A stretch of DNA of 64,000 nt from positions 6,242 to 70,241 of the forward strand of contig NZ_JAHUWN010000031.1 in NCBI RefSeq assembly GCF_019219025.1, in the 5' to 3' direction. How positions within the stretch are numbered: position 1 is the first letter of the stretch; each line of letters begins with the position of its first letter. The translations under genes were made by a program, and so were the position numbers. The stretch is from Bacillus sp. sid0103. GTDB lineage: Bacteria > Bacillota > Bacilli > Bacillales_B > DSM-18226. Positions 1-9,243 of this stretch are shown one piece after another. Under the pieces are notes generated by a model that saw only the letters and a list, made by a program, of their open reading frames with translations, made no database searches and was not told the DNA's origin.

Positions 1-111
1 GCTATCCAAAATGACCATGGCTGACCTTGTCTCTCCTGTTTCCCTATGAATATATGAGACAACCTTTAGGAATATGATAAAGAAGTTGCCAAGCTATTTA
101 TTTAAATAAAA

Positions 112-462
112 TTAATCTTCTTCAATCATGACTTGCGCGACGGCGTAGTCCCTGCTATGTGATATGGATAAATGGGCCCGCGTCTCAGGCTTTGCAATAA
201 ATGGTTTTCCAGTGCTATCATTGTCGATTTCTATGTCTAAAAATGATAGCTCAGCACCAATTCCCGTGCCATTCGCTTTTGAATACGCTTCTTTTGCCGC
301 AAAACGCCCTGCAAAAAATTCTACCTTTCTTGCTGCCGGTAACTCCTCAAATTTCTTCCGTTCCGTTGGGGTTAACACGCGGTCAACAAACTTCTTTTGG
401 CGAAGTAGGATGTCCTGGATCCTTGAAAGTTCAATAATATCGATTCCAATCCCTTTAATCAT
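112..462 (-). CDS. acpS: Holo-[acyl-carrier-protein] synthase
   Basis: Transfers the 4'-phosphopantetheine arm of CoA to a serine of apo-ACP, activating the carrier for fatty acid synthesis in the cytosol. The 116-residue length is normal for the AcpS type. The N-terminal [12 protein letters not shown] motif carries the metal-binding Asp8, and [10 protein letters not shown] carries the conserved Glu58 and Lys57; [11 protein letters not shown] is the usual C-terminal signature. An AAGGAAG ribosome site lies about 8 nt before the ATG. Together with the rhomboid gene, cshA, murF and ddl it reproduces the conserved Bacillus ddl-murF-cshA-ydcA-acpS neighbourhood (known synteny, recalled). Confidence 0.96.
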   Translation of the reverse strand: MIKGIGIDIIELSRIQDILLRQKKFVDRVLTPTERKKFEELPAARKVEFFAGRFAAKEAYSKANGTGIGAELSFLDIEIDNDSTGKPFIAKPETRAHLSISHSRDYAVAQVMIEED

Positions 463-515
463 TCTTCATCTTCCTTCTATTTGTTATATGATTAGCATAA
501 TAGTGTACAAGATAA

Positions 516-660
516 GAAAAGCGGAATCGCCCGGTTAGCGGCGTATGGACTGGAGCACTTTGACCGAGATAAAGGAAACACGGAGAGCGTTAGCAATCCG
601 ATGTTGACTTATCGTAGGGAAAAGGGCGAAGTACACTAGCCGCTGGGCGATGGAGCTAGA
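516..660. repeat. Dispersed GCGGAA-CGC repeat copy (family 1)
   Basis: Non-coding sequence between acpS and the rhomboid gene. It starts with AAAAGCGGAATCGCCC and continues with GGCGTATGGACTGGAGCACT. The same core, AAAGCGGAAGCGC followed by TATGGATTGGCGCACTTTGA, recurs at 35806-35850, and shorter GCGGAAGCGCC-type pieces recur at 2577-2611 and 4161-4390. All copies are intergenic. This is a small dispersed element family of the kind common in Bacillaceae; its mobility is unknown. Confidence 0.55.
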
Positions 661-717
661 CAGTAGTCTAAGTTCATGTCTAAACTTATATATTATGTGA
701 CACAGGAGGTGCAAGTA

Positions 718-1446
718 ATGTTTACACGAACGGAAAGCTTTCGCGATTTTATCCGCCTTTATCCGATCGTTTCTATTATCATTACCATTCATTTAGGATT
801 ATATTTATTAACTAGTTTACCAGTCTTCCCAAACGCCTGGTTCTTTGAAAACCTTTCCGGAGTAAATCTTTACATAACGGAAGGAGAGTATTGGCGCTTA
901 ATTACACCGACCTTTATGCATAGCGGGTTCTCACATGCTCTGTTTAATAGCTTTTCACTGGTTTTATTCGGACCAGCCCTCGAGCGCATGCTTGGCAGTG
1001 GGCGATTTTTATTCATATATCTGCTCACAGGAATCATCGCGAATGTTGCCACACTGCTGCTCGAACCACTTACATATACCCATGTTGGTTCAAGCGGGGC
1101 AATATTTGGACTGTTTGGCTATTATTTAGCGATTATTGTCTTTCGGAAACATATGCTTTCTAAGCAAAATGCGCAAATTATCCTGACACTCTCTGTGGTT
1201 AGTTTAATTATGACATTTTTACAGCCGAATATTAATATTACCGCTCATCTTTTTGGATTACTTGGCGGCTTTTTACTAGGGGCGATTCCTTATTTTAATA
1301 AAAAGGAATTAACAGATTCAATTCGAGGTACCGCAAACTGGGCAAGCAGTAAGAAAAAAAGGATCTCTTATCAATCTCCTTGGAAAGTTCTCATTTGGGC
1401 CGCGATTATCATCATTGCAATTATCGGATTACTCGCACAAAAATAA
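718..1446 (+). CDS. Rhomboid family intramembrane serine protease (YdcA-like)
   Basis: Predicted polytopic membrane protease that cleaves transmembrane segments. The start is placed at the ATG at 718 because AGGAGG at 704-709 is 8 nt upstream; an in-frame ATG at 676 has no ribosome site. From that start the protein is 242 residues. The catalytic GSSGAIFG motif gives Ser126, and NITAHLFG gives the partner His177; HSGFSHALFN holds the usual His/Asn of the second helix. About six hydrophobic segments and a final C-terminal helix are visible. It is transcribed divergently from acpS and sits in the position of B. subtilis ydcA. The substrate is unknown. Confidence 0.9.
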   Translation: MFTRTESFRDFIRLYPIVSIIITIHLGLYLLTSLPVFPNAWFFENLSGVNLYITEGEYWRLITPTFMHSGFSHALFNSFSLVLFGPALERMLGSGRFLFIYLLTGIIANVATLLLEPLTYTHVGSSGAIFGLFGYYLAIIVFRKHMLSKQNAQIILTLSVVSLIMTFLQPNINITAHLFGLLGGFLLGAIPYFNKKELTDSIRGTANWASSKKKRISYQSPWKVLIWAAIIIIAIIGLLAQK

Positions 1447-1511
1447 CAGGGATTTGCAGTCGAATCATCCTTCACTGCTATCCCTTTTTTCCTTTGCCCA
1501 GCTTCTCCCCC

Positions 1512-2477
1512 TTATTCGATAGTAAAACTTGACTGGTCGATCCACGTTATGCCTTCACTATCTTGCAAATCCTTTACTAGTTGGAAAAGTGCCGCATCTT
1601 TTCGCTTCGCTTCAATCATACAGTGAATCTCAGGAACTGTCCCTTTGATTTGCTGTAAAAACGTGAGAAACATGTGGGGATCTATCGTGTCCGCATGTGC
1701 TCGAAAATCTTTTTCGGAGCGCGGACTCGATATATGCATCTTTATCGGCAGCGACGACTGTGCCCATGACGCAACAATCCGCTCCCAATCCGTCACCCAT
1801 TCTTCATCTTCATGGTTAGCGAGGTGGTGGTGATAATCAAATACCATCGGTACCCCTAACTTTTCACAGAGATAAAGTGTGTCCTTCACTGTAAACGTCG
1901 TATCATCATTTTCAAGCATAATCATTTGTTGGATCGATGGGGAAATATAAGCCCAATTATGAATAAACAACTCGAGCGCTTTCTCCTTATCGTTATACCC
2001 ACCGCCGACATGAAGTACACATCGGTGTTCGGGATCTATTTCTAGTCCTTTTAGCAAAGCTTTATGCATGTTGAGGGTTCTCAAGGAATTTTTTAAAATC
2101 TCTTTATCTGGAGTATTCAGCACCACGAAATGATCAGGATGAAAGTCAATCCGTGACGGATGTTCCTTTAGATAATTTGCCAGTTTCTTGAGGGTATCAT
2201 TTAACGGGGTGATGTAGTCCCAATCGAGTAATTCCTCATGATTGGCGAGCGGAATCAGGCGAGAACTTAGCCTAAAAAAATGAATTTGATTACCTGCATT
2301 ATGTTTTAAAAGACGGAGGCAATTTTCTAAGTTCGAAATCGCAATTCTCTCTAATTTCCGAATCGCCGCGTCCCTGTCTTTTATTTTTTCAAATTGGGCA
2401 AATGTCATTGTTTGCGAGGGGGAAGCATTCTGAAGTTCGACACTCATTGCGACATATCCAAGTCGTACCATTGTCAT
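1512..2477 (-). CDS. uvsE: UV damage endonuclease UvsE
   Basis: UvsE/UVDE family enzyme that nicks DNA 5' of UV photoproducts in an excision repair route independent of UvrABC. The start MVRLGYVAMSVELQNASPSQ and the TIM-barrel metal ligands spread through VLHVGGGYNDKEKAL, MIMLENDD, VFDYHHHLAN and KMHISSP match the family. About 321 residues is within the usual range. Four start codons run in tandem (GTG-ATG-ATG-ATG, 2486-2475); GGAG at 2489-2486 is best spaced for the last of them. It lies between cshA and the rhomboid gene, an insertion into otherwise conserved Bacillus gene order. Confidence 0.93.
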   Translation of the reverse strand: MTMVRLGYVAMSVELQNASPSQTMTFAQFEKIKDRDAAIRKLERIAISNLENCLRLLKHNAGNQIHFFRLSSRLIPLANHEELLDWDYITPLNDTLKKLANYLKEHPSRIDFHPDHFVVLNTPDKEILKNSLRTLNMHKALLKGLEIDPEHRCVLHVGGGYNDKEKALELFIHNWAYISPSIQQMIMLENDDTTFTVKDTLYLCEKLGVPMVFDYHHHLANHEDEEWVTDWERIVASWAQSSLPIKMHISSPRSEKDFRAHADTIDPHMFLTFLQQIKGTVPEIHCMIEAKRKDAALFQLVKDLQDSEGITWIDQSSFTIE

Positions 2478-2529
2478 CATCATCACTCCAGCGGATTGTG
2501 TTTATGTTTACTATTCCCTTTTAGGCATA

Positions 2530-2559
2530 GAAAAAAGCATGAACAAAATCGTCCATGCT
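2530..2559 (-). terminator. Rho-independent terminator of cshA
   Basis: On the minus strand AGCATGGAC and GTTCATGCT form a 9-bp stem (one G-U) around a 6-nt loop, followed by six T residues. It lies about 50 nt beyond the cshA stop codon. Confidence 0.85.
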
Positions 2560-2576
2560 CTTGTTTATTTATTCCT

Positions 2577-2608
2577 CGAGCTGCAGCGCCTAGGCGCTTC
2601 CGCTTTTC
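2577..2608. repeat. Dispersed GCGGAAGCGCC repeat fragment (family 1)
   Basis: Directly after the cshA stop, the minus strand reads AAAGCGGAAGCGCCTAGGCG then CTGCAGCTCGAGG. The first part is the family 1 core also seen at 516, 4161 and 35806. It sits between the gene and its terminator and so would be transcribed with cshA. Confidence 0.5.
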
Positions 2609-2610
2609 GT

Positions 2611-4107
2611 TTAATGATTAAATGTTCTAGGCTTTGAAGTTGATTTACCGCCGCCCGTTCTTTTTTCACCGCTGCGAGGCTTGGCTGGAGCCTTTTTCCT
2701 GTTTCGGTCTCCATTGTAAGAACCTCTAGAATCATCTCTTCTTCTACGGTCACGGTCATACGGCTTTCTTTCTCTTCTTTGTGGAAGCTGTTCTTCTGTT
2801 AACTTAATTGGTGTTGTATCCGGTTCTTTCGTTAACATTTTCAATACAGCGGCAATTACAGTTGATGCATCATTTTCTTCCAACAATTCTTGCGCTGCTG
2901 CTTTATAATAATGTAAATTGTTTGATTCAATCGTTTGAACGATTTTTTCTACAACCGCTTTTTGTTGGCCTTCTAATGCTTCATCAAGCGTCGGAGCCTT
3001 CATTTTATCCATTTTGCGTTTTGTGGTTTTTTCCACAACCGCTAGATAAGATTTTTCACGCGGTGTAATGAACGTCATCGCCATTCCAGTTTTACCAGCA
3101 CGGCCAGTACGGCCAATACGGTGAACATAGCTCTCTGGATCTTGTGGGATATCGAAGTTGTATACATGGGTAACGCCTGAAATATCGAGACCCCTTGCAG
3201 CTACGTCTGTTGCAACTAGGACATCAATCGTTCCTTCTTTAAATTTGCGCAGGACAGAAATCCGTTTTGCCTGGCTCAAATCACCATGAATACCTTCTGC
3301 TGTATACCCTCTTAAAGTTAGTGCCTCAGATAATTCATCAACACGGCGCTTCGTACGGCCAAACACAATTGCAAGTTCTGGTGATTGAATATCTAAAAGT
3401 CTTGTTAACACATCAAATTTATTTCGTTCCTGAACTTCAAGGTAATATTGCTCAATTAAAGGAACCGTCATTTCTTTCGTTTTCACGCGAACGATTTGCG
3501 GGTCTTTCATGAACTTTTCAGCCATTCTTTGAATTGGCCCAGGCATTGTCGCTGAGAAAAGTAATGTTTGGCGTTCTTCCGGTGTTGAAGCAAGGATGGA
3601 TTCAATATCTTCAATGAATCCCATATTTAACATTTCATCCGCTTCATCAAGGATGACAGTGTTAACTGTATCAAGACGCATCGTTTTTCTGTTGATATGA
3701 TCCAATACACGACCTGGAGTACCAACAATGATATGTGGAGCCTTTTTTAATGAACGAATTTGACGGCTGATATCTTGCCCGCCATAAATCGGCAATACAC
3801 GCACTCGTTTACCGGAACCGATTTTATACAGTTCTTCTGAAACTTGAATGGCAAGTTCACGAGTTGGCGCAATAATAATCCCTTGAATCGCATCCGCACT
3901 AGTATCAATTTTTTCAACCAATGGAATTCCAAATGCAGCTGTTTTCCCTGTTCCTGTTTGAGCTTGCCCGATCAAATCAATTCCTTTTAGCCCCAACGGA
4001 ATAGTTTCCGACTGAATTGGTGTAGCTTCCTCAAAACCCATTTTAAGGACAGCTTGTAAAGTGGCCTGGCATAGGCCTAATTCTTCAAACTTTGTCAATG
4101 TTTTCAT
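2611..4107 (-). CDS. cshA: DEAD-box ATP-dependent RNA helicase CshA
   Basis: Cytosolic RNA helicase of the degradosome/cold-adaptation type. Motifs appear in order: Q motif GFEEATPIQ (about residue 24), Walker A AQTGTGKT (49-56), PTREL, DEAD (154-157), SAT (185-187), [11 protein letters not shown] and [10 protein letters not shown]. After the two RecA domains there is a region of about 80 residues and a strongly basic, Arg/Asp/Gly-rich tail, as in CshA. At 498 residues it matches CshA size. AAGGAG is only 1 nt from the first ATG but 10 nt from an in-frame TTG at 4098 (MTKFEELG...), so the true start may be 4098. It follows murF on the same strand. Confidence 0.95.
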   Translation of the reverse strand: MKTLTKFEELGLCQATLQAVLKMGFEEATPIQSETIPLGLKGIDLIGQAQTGTGKTAAFGIPLVEKIDTSADAIQGIIIAPTRELAIQVSEELYKIGSGKRVRVLPIYGGQDISRQIRSLKKAPHIIVGTPGRVLDHINRKTMRLDTVNTVILDEADEMLNMGFIEDIESILASTPEERQTLLFSATMPGPIQRMAEKFMKDPQIVRVKTKEMTVPLIEQYYLEVQERNKFDVLTRLLDIQSPELAIVFGRTKRRVDELSEALTLRGYTAEGIHGDLSQAKRISVLRKFKEGTIDVLVATDVAARGLDISGVTHVYNFDIPQDPESYVHRIGRTGRAGKTGMAMTFITPREKSYLAVVEKTTKRKMDKMKAPTLDEALEGQQKAVVEKIVQTIESNNLHYYKAAAQELLEENDASTVIAAVLKMLTKEPDTTPIKLTEEQLPQRRERKPYDRDRRRRDDSRGSYNGDRNRKKAPAKPRSGEKRTGGGKSTSKPRTFNH

Positions 4108-4160
4108 TCTCCTTCATCTATGTGAAAATATTTTTGAGAGCTGAATATTTTCGCCGATAC

Positions 4161-4390
4161 TCAGAAAAGCGGTAGCGCCTGCTCTATTGAGGCGAAAAGC
4201 GCTGGAGGCCTTAAGGTGAAGTCCGTTTTGGATTCATCAAGAATGGAATCCTTGACGATATAAGTTTAAATTTCATCTAGGATGAAATAAGTTTTTATTT
4301 CATCCACAAGGATGGAAGTGGATTTTTATACTTCATCTTAGGCAGGACCGAACGTCTCGGTCCCCTTGGCGCTTGAGCTGACACGCATCA
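4161..4390. repeat. Long dispersed repeat element between murF and cshA (family 1 ends)
   Basis: The 570-nt gap between cshA and murF holds no gene. Its middle has AAAAGCGGTAGCGCC at the left and GGTCCCCTTGGCGCTTGAGC at the right, both family 1-like GC-rich ends. Inside are three imperfect copies of an AT-rich phrase built on GGATTCATCAAG / CATCTAGGATGAAATAAG / CATCCACAAGGATGGAAG. The layout suggests a composite or expanded copy of the dispersed element. No open reading frame is visible. Confidence 0.5.
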
Positions 4391-4425
4391 AAAATGCCGT
4401 AAATAGGTAACATCTTTATTTTACC

Positions 4426-4455
4426 AAAAAAAAACATGCTCCCTCAAGGAGTATG
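4426..4455 (-). terminator. Rho-independent terminator downstream of murF
   Basis: On the minus strand CATACTCC and GGGAGCATG form a stem with one mismatch and a TTGA loop, followed by nine T residues. It lies about 220 nt past the murF stop. A second, weaker hairpin with a similar CTCCTTGAG core occurs at about 4590-4625. Confidence 0.7.
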
Positions 4456-4677
4456 CCCTTTAATCATCGTTCTTTAGACACGTTGATGAACATCATACCA
4501 CTGTTACTAGTATTTTGCAATCAAGATAAGTTTGCAGAATATCCAAACCAATCTTATTACCTCATCAAAAAGCCTAATGTTTGAAATAAAAGGGCACCTT
4601 CTCCTCTCAAGGAGGGTCTCTGTTATTTTTCTTTTTTCACCCAGAAATCATTCATGTTCTTGTTAGTTTTAATTTCC

Positions 4678-6057
4678 TTAATTTACTTGCAGGGCAGTTA
4701 CGATTTCTTCTAATTTCATTCCTCTTGAGGCTTTGACGAGGATTAACGTTTTATGATTTACATGTTGCTTTAATTCTTGAATGAGCGCTTCTTTTTCTGT
4801 AAAGGCAAACACTCTTTCAGATCCTAAAACCGTTCTAGCCTTCTGTGCAATATGCCCTCCTAATTTTCCATAGGTGAACAGGAGATCAACTTTTTCACCG
4901 TTTAAGGATTCACCAATTTGCTGATGGTATTGCTCTTCCTGTGGACCAAGCTCTAACATGTCGCCTAGGACGAGGATTTTTCTTTCATAACCTTGAAGAT
5001 TGGATACTAACTCGATCGCTGCCAGCATTGACGTCGGGCTGGCATTATAGGCGTCGTTAATGATTTTTTCGCCTTGGTTCCCTTCTACTAACTCCATCCG
5101 CATATTAGTCAACTTAATACTAGCTAACCCCTCATTCATTTTTTCAAAGGGAATGGAAAAATAGTTCGCAATGAGCATAGATGCTAAGGCATTTAAAATA
5201 TTATGCGTCCCGAGGACGGGAAGTTCAAAAGCAGAATCTGATGCATTAATTCTAAAACGATTTCCATTGTCTAACTGAGTAATTTCAGTGGGATATAAAT
5301 CATTTGTTTCATTTCTTCCAAAGGTCTCAACCTGGACATTTCCGATGTGGCATTGAATTCTATCCATAAGCAGCGGCTCATCACCATGCAGGACAGCTAG
5401 TCCCCCATCTTTGAGCCCTTGCAGGATCTCAAGCTTTGCTTCGGCGATTCCTTCCCTTGAACCAAGGTCAAGAAGATGGGACTCACCAATATTAGTTATG
5501 ACCACAGCATCTGGGCAGGCAAGCTTCGTCAGGAACTCAATTTCGCCTCTGCCGCTCATGCCCATTTCGAGAACGGCAATTTCAGTGTCCTCGTTTAATC
5601 CTAAAACGGTTAACGGCAGGCCAATATGGTTGTTATAATTACCTTCAGTCTTTTGAACCTTATATTGTGTAGAGAGGATACCAGCTGTCATATCCTTGGT
5701 CGTCGTTTTCCCATTGCTTCCTGTGATGCCGACTACTTTAACCGCTAATTGTTTCCGGTAGCTTCTTGCTAATTCCTGTAGGGCAACTAGACAATCTTCC
5801 ACGATCAAGATCGGTAAATGTAAGGGCGGGTTTGGTACATCCTTTTGCCAAAGGGCAGCTGCTGCACCCTTTCGGATAGACTCCTCTACATATTTATGGC
5901 CGTCAGAATGTTCCCCTTTAAAAGGTATAAACAAATTTCCATTTTCAATCTTACGTGAATCAATCGATACACCCGTGATGAGGGTATCAGCAAATGTATT
6001 CATAACATCCTGAGCAGAAAGCATCTCAGCAATCTGTTTTAACGATCGTTTTATCAT
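4678..6057 (-). CDS. murF: UDP-N-acetylmuramoyl-tripeptide--D-alanyl-D-alanine ligase
   Basis: Last cytosolic Mur ligase: adds D-Ala-D-Ala to UDP-MurNAc-tripeptide, making the pentapeptide precursor of peptidoglycan. The N-terminal uridine-binding domain contains TGVSIDSRKIENGNLFIPF; the central ATPase domain has GITGSNGKTTTKD; the C-terminal domain contains NDAYNASPTSMLAAI and LVLGDMLELG, all typical of MurF. The 459-residue length is normal. AAGGAGG sits 7 nt before the ATG. It follows ddl, whose product is its substrate, with 140 nt between them. Confidence 0.97.
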   Translation of the reverse strand: MIKRSLKQIAEMLSAQDVMNTFADTLITGVSIDSRKIENGNLFIPFKGEHSDGHKYVEESIRKGAAAALWQKDVPNPPLHLPILIVEDCLVALQELARSYRKQLAVKVVGITGSNGKTTTKDMTAGILSTQYKVQKTEGNYNNHIGLPLTVLGLNEDTEIAVLEMGMSGRGEIEFLTKLACPDAVVITNIGESHLLDLGSREGIAEAKLEILQGLKDGGLAVLHGDEPLLMDRIQCHIGNVQVETFGRNETNDLYPTEITQLDNGNRFRINASDSAFELPVLGTHNILNALASMLIANYFSIPFEKMNEGLASIKLTNMRMELVEGNQGEKIINDAYNASPTSMLAAIELVSNLQGYERKILVLGDMLELGPQEEQYHQQIGESLNGEKVDLLFTYGKLGGHIAQKARTVLGSERVFAFTEKEALIQELKQHVNHKTLILVKASRGMKLEEIVTALQVN

Positions 6058-6168
6058 GGATATCCTCCTTTTTATTTCTTTGGTGTAAACTTTCCAATAT
6101 CAACAATAGGCTTTGACATAGCATTTTTTTAAACCTCGGTTACTGCGGTGCACTTCTAAATACAAATG

Positions 6169-6191
6169 GACACGGCAGCTTCAGCCGTGTC
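6169..6191. other. Hairpin between ddl and murF
   Basis: GACACGGC and GCCGTGTC form a perfect 8-bp stem with a 7-nt loop. The T-rich tail (TCTGTTTTTT) is on the plus strand, so it is a good terminator only for rightward transcription. For the leftward ddl-murF transcript it is at most a processing or attenuation hairpin. Confidence 0.5.
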
Positions 6192-6199
6192 TCTGTTTT

Positions 6200-7273
6200 T
6201 TAGAAAGTAAACTTTATCTGTTGTTTCTCTGCATGTCTTTCTTTGGCCAGATTGACAAGTCGCTCAATCAATTGCGGATACTCGACTCCTGTGTGTTTCC
6301 ATAGAAGCGGGAACATACTAAACGGCGTGAAGCCTGGCATCGTATTGACTTCATTAATCAACGCCTTCCCATCTTTGGTCAAGAAAAAATCTGCTCGGAC
6401 TAGACCAGAACAATCCAAAGCTTTAAAGGCTTTTACCGCCATTTCTTTCAGTTGCTTATATTCTGCGTCGTTAATGTCAGCAGGGATAATGAGTGCGGTA
6501 TCTCCGCTTTCGTATTTTGCTTTATAATCATAGAAATCTTTCTTTGGAACTATTTCACCGGCCACTGAACATTCCGGTTCATCATTACCAAGAACCGCCA
6601 CCTCGATTTCACGGGCAACAACGCCTTCTTCAATAATGACTTTGCGATCAAACTGAAAGGCTTCTGCAAAAGCTGCTTCTAATTCAGCACGATTTGTACA
6701 TTTGCTGATGCCAACACTGGAACCAAGGTTGGCTGGCTTTACAAAGCATGGGTAACCAAGCTCTGTTTCAACTTTGCTGTAAGCCTCCGTTTTCGCTTTC
6801 TGCCACTCACTTTTAATAAAAGCTACATAGTTCACTTGGGCAAGACCTGCTTGTGCAAACACATTTTTCATCATGACTTTATCCATACCTGCCGCAGAAG
6901 CAAGTACTCCATTGCCGACGTATGGAAGATTTAACAGTTCTAATAAGCCCTGGACAGTTCCGTCTTCCCCGTTCGGTCCGTGTAACAGAGGGAAAATCAC
7001 ATCCAGCGTTTCATGCTTTTCAGCTTGGAAAAGTGCTGGAGCTAATGATAAAGGAGATAATTGATTCCCCTCTGAAAATTCAAGTGCCTTCACATTTTCT
7101 ACTGGTCCAGTTAATTGCTGCCCTTTAATCCAGTTTCCTTCAGTATTTATGTAAATTGGATGAATATCAAATTTTTCAAGGTCTAACGCCCGAATGACAG
7201 CTAGTGCTGTTTGCAGGGATACTTGATGTTCAGCTGATTTTCCTCCATATAATAAACCTAATTTTGTTTTCAT
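6200..7273 (-). CDS. ddl: D-alanine--D-alanine ligase
   Basis: ATP-grasp enzyme that joins two D-Ala molecules for peptidoglycan. The start is at 7273 ([20 protein letters not shown]), where TGGAGG is 7 nt upstream; the longer frame from 7294 lacks a ribosome site. The protein is 357 residues. [13 protein letters not shown] is the N-terminal signature; [28 protein letters not shown], and [26 protein letters not shown] are the substrate- and Mg-ATP-binding motifs. It is co-oriented with murF, which uses its product. Confidence 0.97.
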   Translation of the reverse strand: MKTKLGLLYGGKSAEHQVSLQTALAVIRALDLEKFDIHPIYINTEGNWIKGQQLTGPVENVKALEFSEGNQLSPLSLAPALFQAEKHETLDVIFPLLHGPNGEDGTVQGLLELLNLPYVGNGVLASAAGMDKVMMKNVFAQAGLAQVNYVAFIKSEWQKAKTEAYSKVETELGYPCFVKPANLGSSVGISKCTNRAELEAAFAEAFQFDRKVIIEEGVVAREIEVAVLGNDEPECSVAGEIVPKKDFYDYKAKYESGDTALIIPADINDAEYKQLKEMAVKAFKALDCSGLVRADFFLTKDGKALINEVNTMPGFTPFSMFPLLWKHTGVEYPQLIERLVNLAKERHAEKQQIKFTF

Positions 7274-7490
7274 ACGAAACCTCCATTTTCTCATTCACGG
7301 TTATATTTTAAACCTATTTTAAAAAGAAAGGAAATGTAGTCACCCAAGTTTTTTTAAGTTTTTTCCTATTGGCTATTTTATGATGTCTACGGCTTGCTTA
7401 AATACTAGCGCTCAATATTTTGTCAATTTAATATTCCTTTTTTTATTATCCTGTATAATGATTTTGAAACGTTTGATTGGAGGCGAGTTC

Positions 7491-8153
7491 ATGACGGGAT
7501 CACTTTTATCGATATTATTATTAGGCTTTTTGCTAGGAATTAAGCATGCAATCGAGCCTGATCATGTTATTGCAGTATCCACCATCGCGAGCGAATCTAA
7601 GAATTTAAAACGCTCCATCTTTGCTGGTGTCTACTGGGGCATTGGGCACACGGCCACCCTTTTTATTTTCGGAATGTTTTTGATTGTCGCCAAAAATACG
7701 ATCACAGATACAGTTGCACTGAGTCTTGAATTTATCGTCGGAATCATGCTCGTTAGTCTCGGCCTAAATAGTATTTTAACATTTATGAAACAGCGTCATC
7801 CTCATTCCCATACCACTTCGGACCATGAAAAAAAAGCTCGGACTCATCTTAAATCCTTCTTCATCGGGCTCATTCACGGGCTAGCCGGCAGTGCGGCCAT
7901 GGTTTTATTAACCATGAGTACAGTTTCGTCTGCATGGCAAGGTGCCTTATACATACTTATTTTCGGTTGTGGCACTATCGTTGGGATGCTCAGCTTTTCA
8001 ACCGTGATTGGGATCCCCTTTGTGTTAACATCCGGTAAGCAAGTGAATCGATATTTGAATAACCTTGCTGGCATAATCAGCATATTATTCGGAATTTATT
8101 ATATGTATAACTTAGGCGTGAACGAAGGATTATTTAATCTATGGTTTTCGTAA
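7491..8153 (+). CDS. NicO/UreH-like membrane transporter
   Basis: Predicted 220-residue, six-helix membrane protein related to the nickel/cobalt (NicO, HoxN-like) and urease-accessory UreH families. The first helix contains GIKHAIEPDHV, the HX4DH metal-binding signature (His19, Asp24, His25). A cytoplasmic His-rich stretch HPHSHTTSDHE follows helix 3, and a second GLIHGLAGSAA helix repeats the fold. The ATG at 7491 has GGAGGCG 8-10 nt upstream; an earlier in-frame start at 7380 has none. A TATAAT at 7454-7459 could be its -10 but no clear -35 is visible. The metal carried cannot be read from sequence. Confidence 0.8.
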   Translation: MTGSLLSILLLGFLLGIKHAIEPDHVIAVSTIASESKNLKRSIFAGVYWGIGHTATLFIFGMFLIVAKNTITDTVALSLEFIVGIMLVSLGLNSILTFMKQRHPHSHTTSDHEKKARTHLKSFFIGLIHGLAGSAAMVLLTMSTVSSAWQGALYILIFGCGTIVGMLSFSTVIGIPFVLTSGKQVNRYLNNLAGIISILFGIYYMYNLGVNEGLFNLWFS

Positions 8154-8191
8154 GTATGACCAAGTGCCCTTTTTTCCTATTCCAAATAAAC

Positions 8192-8222
8192 AGTCCCACC
8201 CAAAGAGAGTGGGACTTTTGTT
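8192..8222 (+). terminator. Terminator of the NicO-like gene
   Basis: AGTCCCAC and GTGGGACT form a perfect 8-bp stem, with a TTTTGTTTT tail on the plus strand. It lies between two convergent genes and may also stop leftward transcripts, with a poorer tail. Confidence 0.8.
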
Positions 8223-8237
8223 TTATCCAAAAAAAAA

Positions 8238-9014
8238 TCAGACGACGTTTAACTTCCATTCCTTTGTTTTTTTGTCAAAAATGATTTTGGCATGACATGG
8301 TTTCGATGAGATTTGATCATATTCCTCGACCATATCGTCCATATTGGCGAAATCACCAATTACCCAGACGGGAATTTCGATTCGGCTCCGCTGATGATCC
8401 GCATCTCGTAAGGAAATACAAATCCCTTCCTTAATGAACGGTGTTAAAGACAGAAGGATTTCTTTATTTACTTGCGGATAGGTCTTTTTCTTTCGAAAGC
8501 CAAGAATGGATTTTTCAATTTTAAGATCCCCAAGCTTTCCTGCAACTACTTCGCTAAGGATATGGAAGAAATCCTTGAAGCTTCGGTAATACGTTTTGTT
8601 AAACCAGCCATCATCTTGAGCCAAATAAACAAAACGGTTCCCCAGTTTATTATAAAAAGGCAATTTTAGATGGTGTTTTTGATGACCTAAGTACAATAGT
8701 TCTGCGATTTCCTGCCCAGTCAGTTCATTCAACACATCTTCCTCAATAAAATCAATCCAACAGAAATTACCGTAACTATAGACATCTTCTTGAGCTAATT
8801 TATTTATTCTTTCATCCGGGCAGTATTCAAGTTGGGTATGCATATTAAAATCAGCATCATCAAAGCGGTGCTTTAGTAAAAGCAAGTGATTTAATGAACC
8901 TGAAAAAGCAGCAGCGAATTCAGCAAATTCGATACCGGAAGACAGTACATACTGGTCTGTTTGGTTCAAATGGACATAGATGAGATCCTGTATGTCTTGA
9001 TGATGCTTTTTCAA
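8238..9014 (-). CDS. Conserved hypothetical protein
   Basis: A 258-residue soluble protein without signal peptide or membrane segment. It begins at a TTG codon (9014) with GGAGGAG about 8 nt upstream. Composition is mixed, with many aromatic residues (YSYGNFCWIDF, WFNKTYYRSFKDFF) and a His-rich segment LGHQKHHLKLPFYNK. The C-terminal third contains a basic KKKTYPQVNK stretch and ends in an FDKKTKEWKLNVV beta-like tail. I do not recognise the family and assign no function. It is convergent with the NicO-like gene and divergent from mgtE. Confidence 0.75.
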   Translation of the reverse strand: MKKHHQDIQDLIYVHLNQTDQYVLSSGIEFAEFAAAFSGSLNHLLLLKHRFDDADFNMHTQLEYCPDERINKLAQEDVYSYGNFCWIDFIEEDVLNELTGQEIAELLYLGHQKHHLKLPFYNKLGNRFVYLAQDDGWFNKTYYRSFKDFFHILSEVVAGKLGDLKIEKSILGFRKKKTYPQVNKEILLSLTPFIKEGICISLRDADHQRSRIEIPVWVIGDFANMDDMVEEYDQISSKPCHAKIIFDKKTKEWKLNVV

Positions 9015-9243
9015 AGCAAAACTCCTCCGATCAACACATAAAATGGTTTAGTCAATACTTCCTTATTTTATCAAATAATAGTCCAAATAGCTTATTTCAA
9101 TTCTTTTACAAATAATAAGTTTGATTGACGCATACTAGATTTATGCCTATTGATTATTATTTGTTAATTTTCTTTTTTCATCTATATTTCTTTAGCCAAT
9201 CAGAATCTATGCATAAGCGAGATAAGGAGCTGGTCCATCAGCC

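Noticed and set aside
164..538. Plus-strand gene opposite acpS
   Set aside because: Antisense shadow of a clear gene, without ribosome site or family resemblance.
6169..6191. Terminator of ddl
   Set aside because: The T-run is on the opposite strand, so it cannot be a standard terminator for the leftward transcript.
9015..9243. M-box magnesium riboswitch before mgtE
   Set aside because: The conserved M-box blocks are not seen in the short leader.
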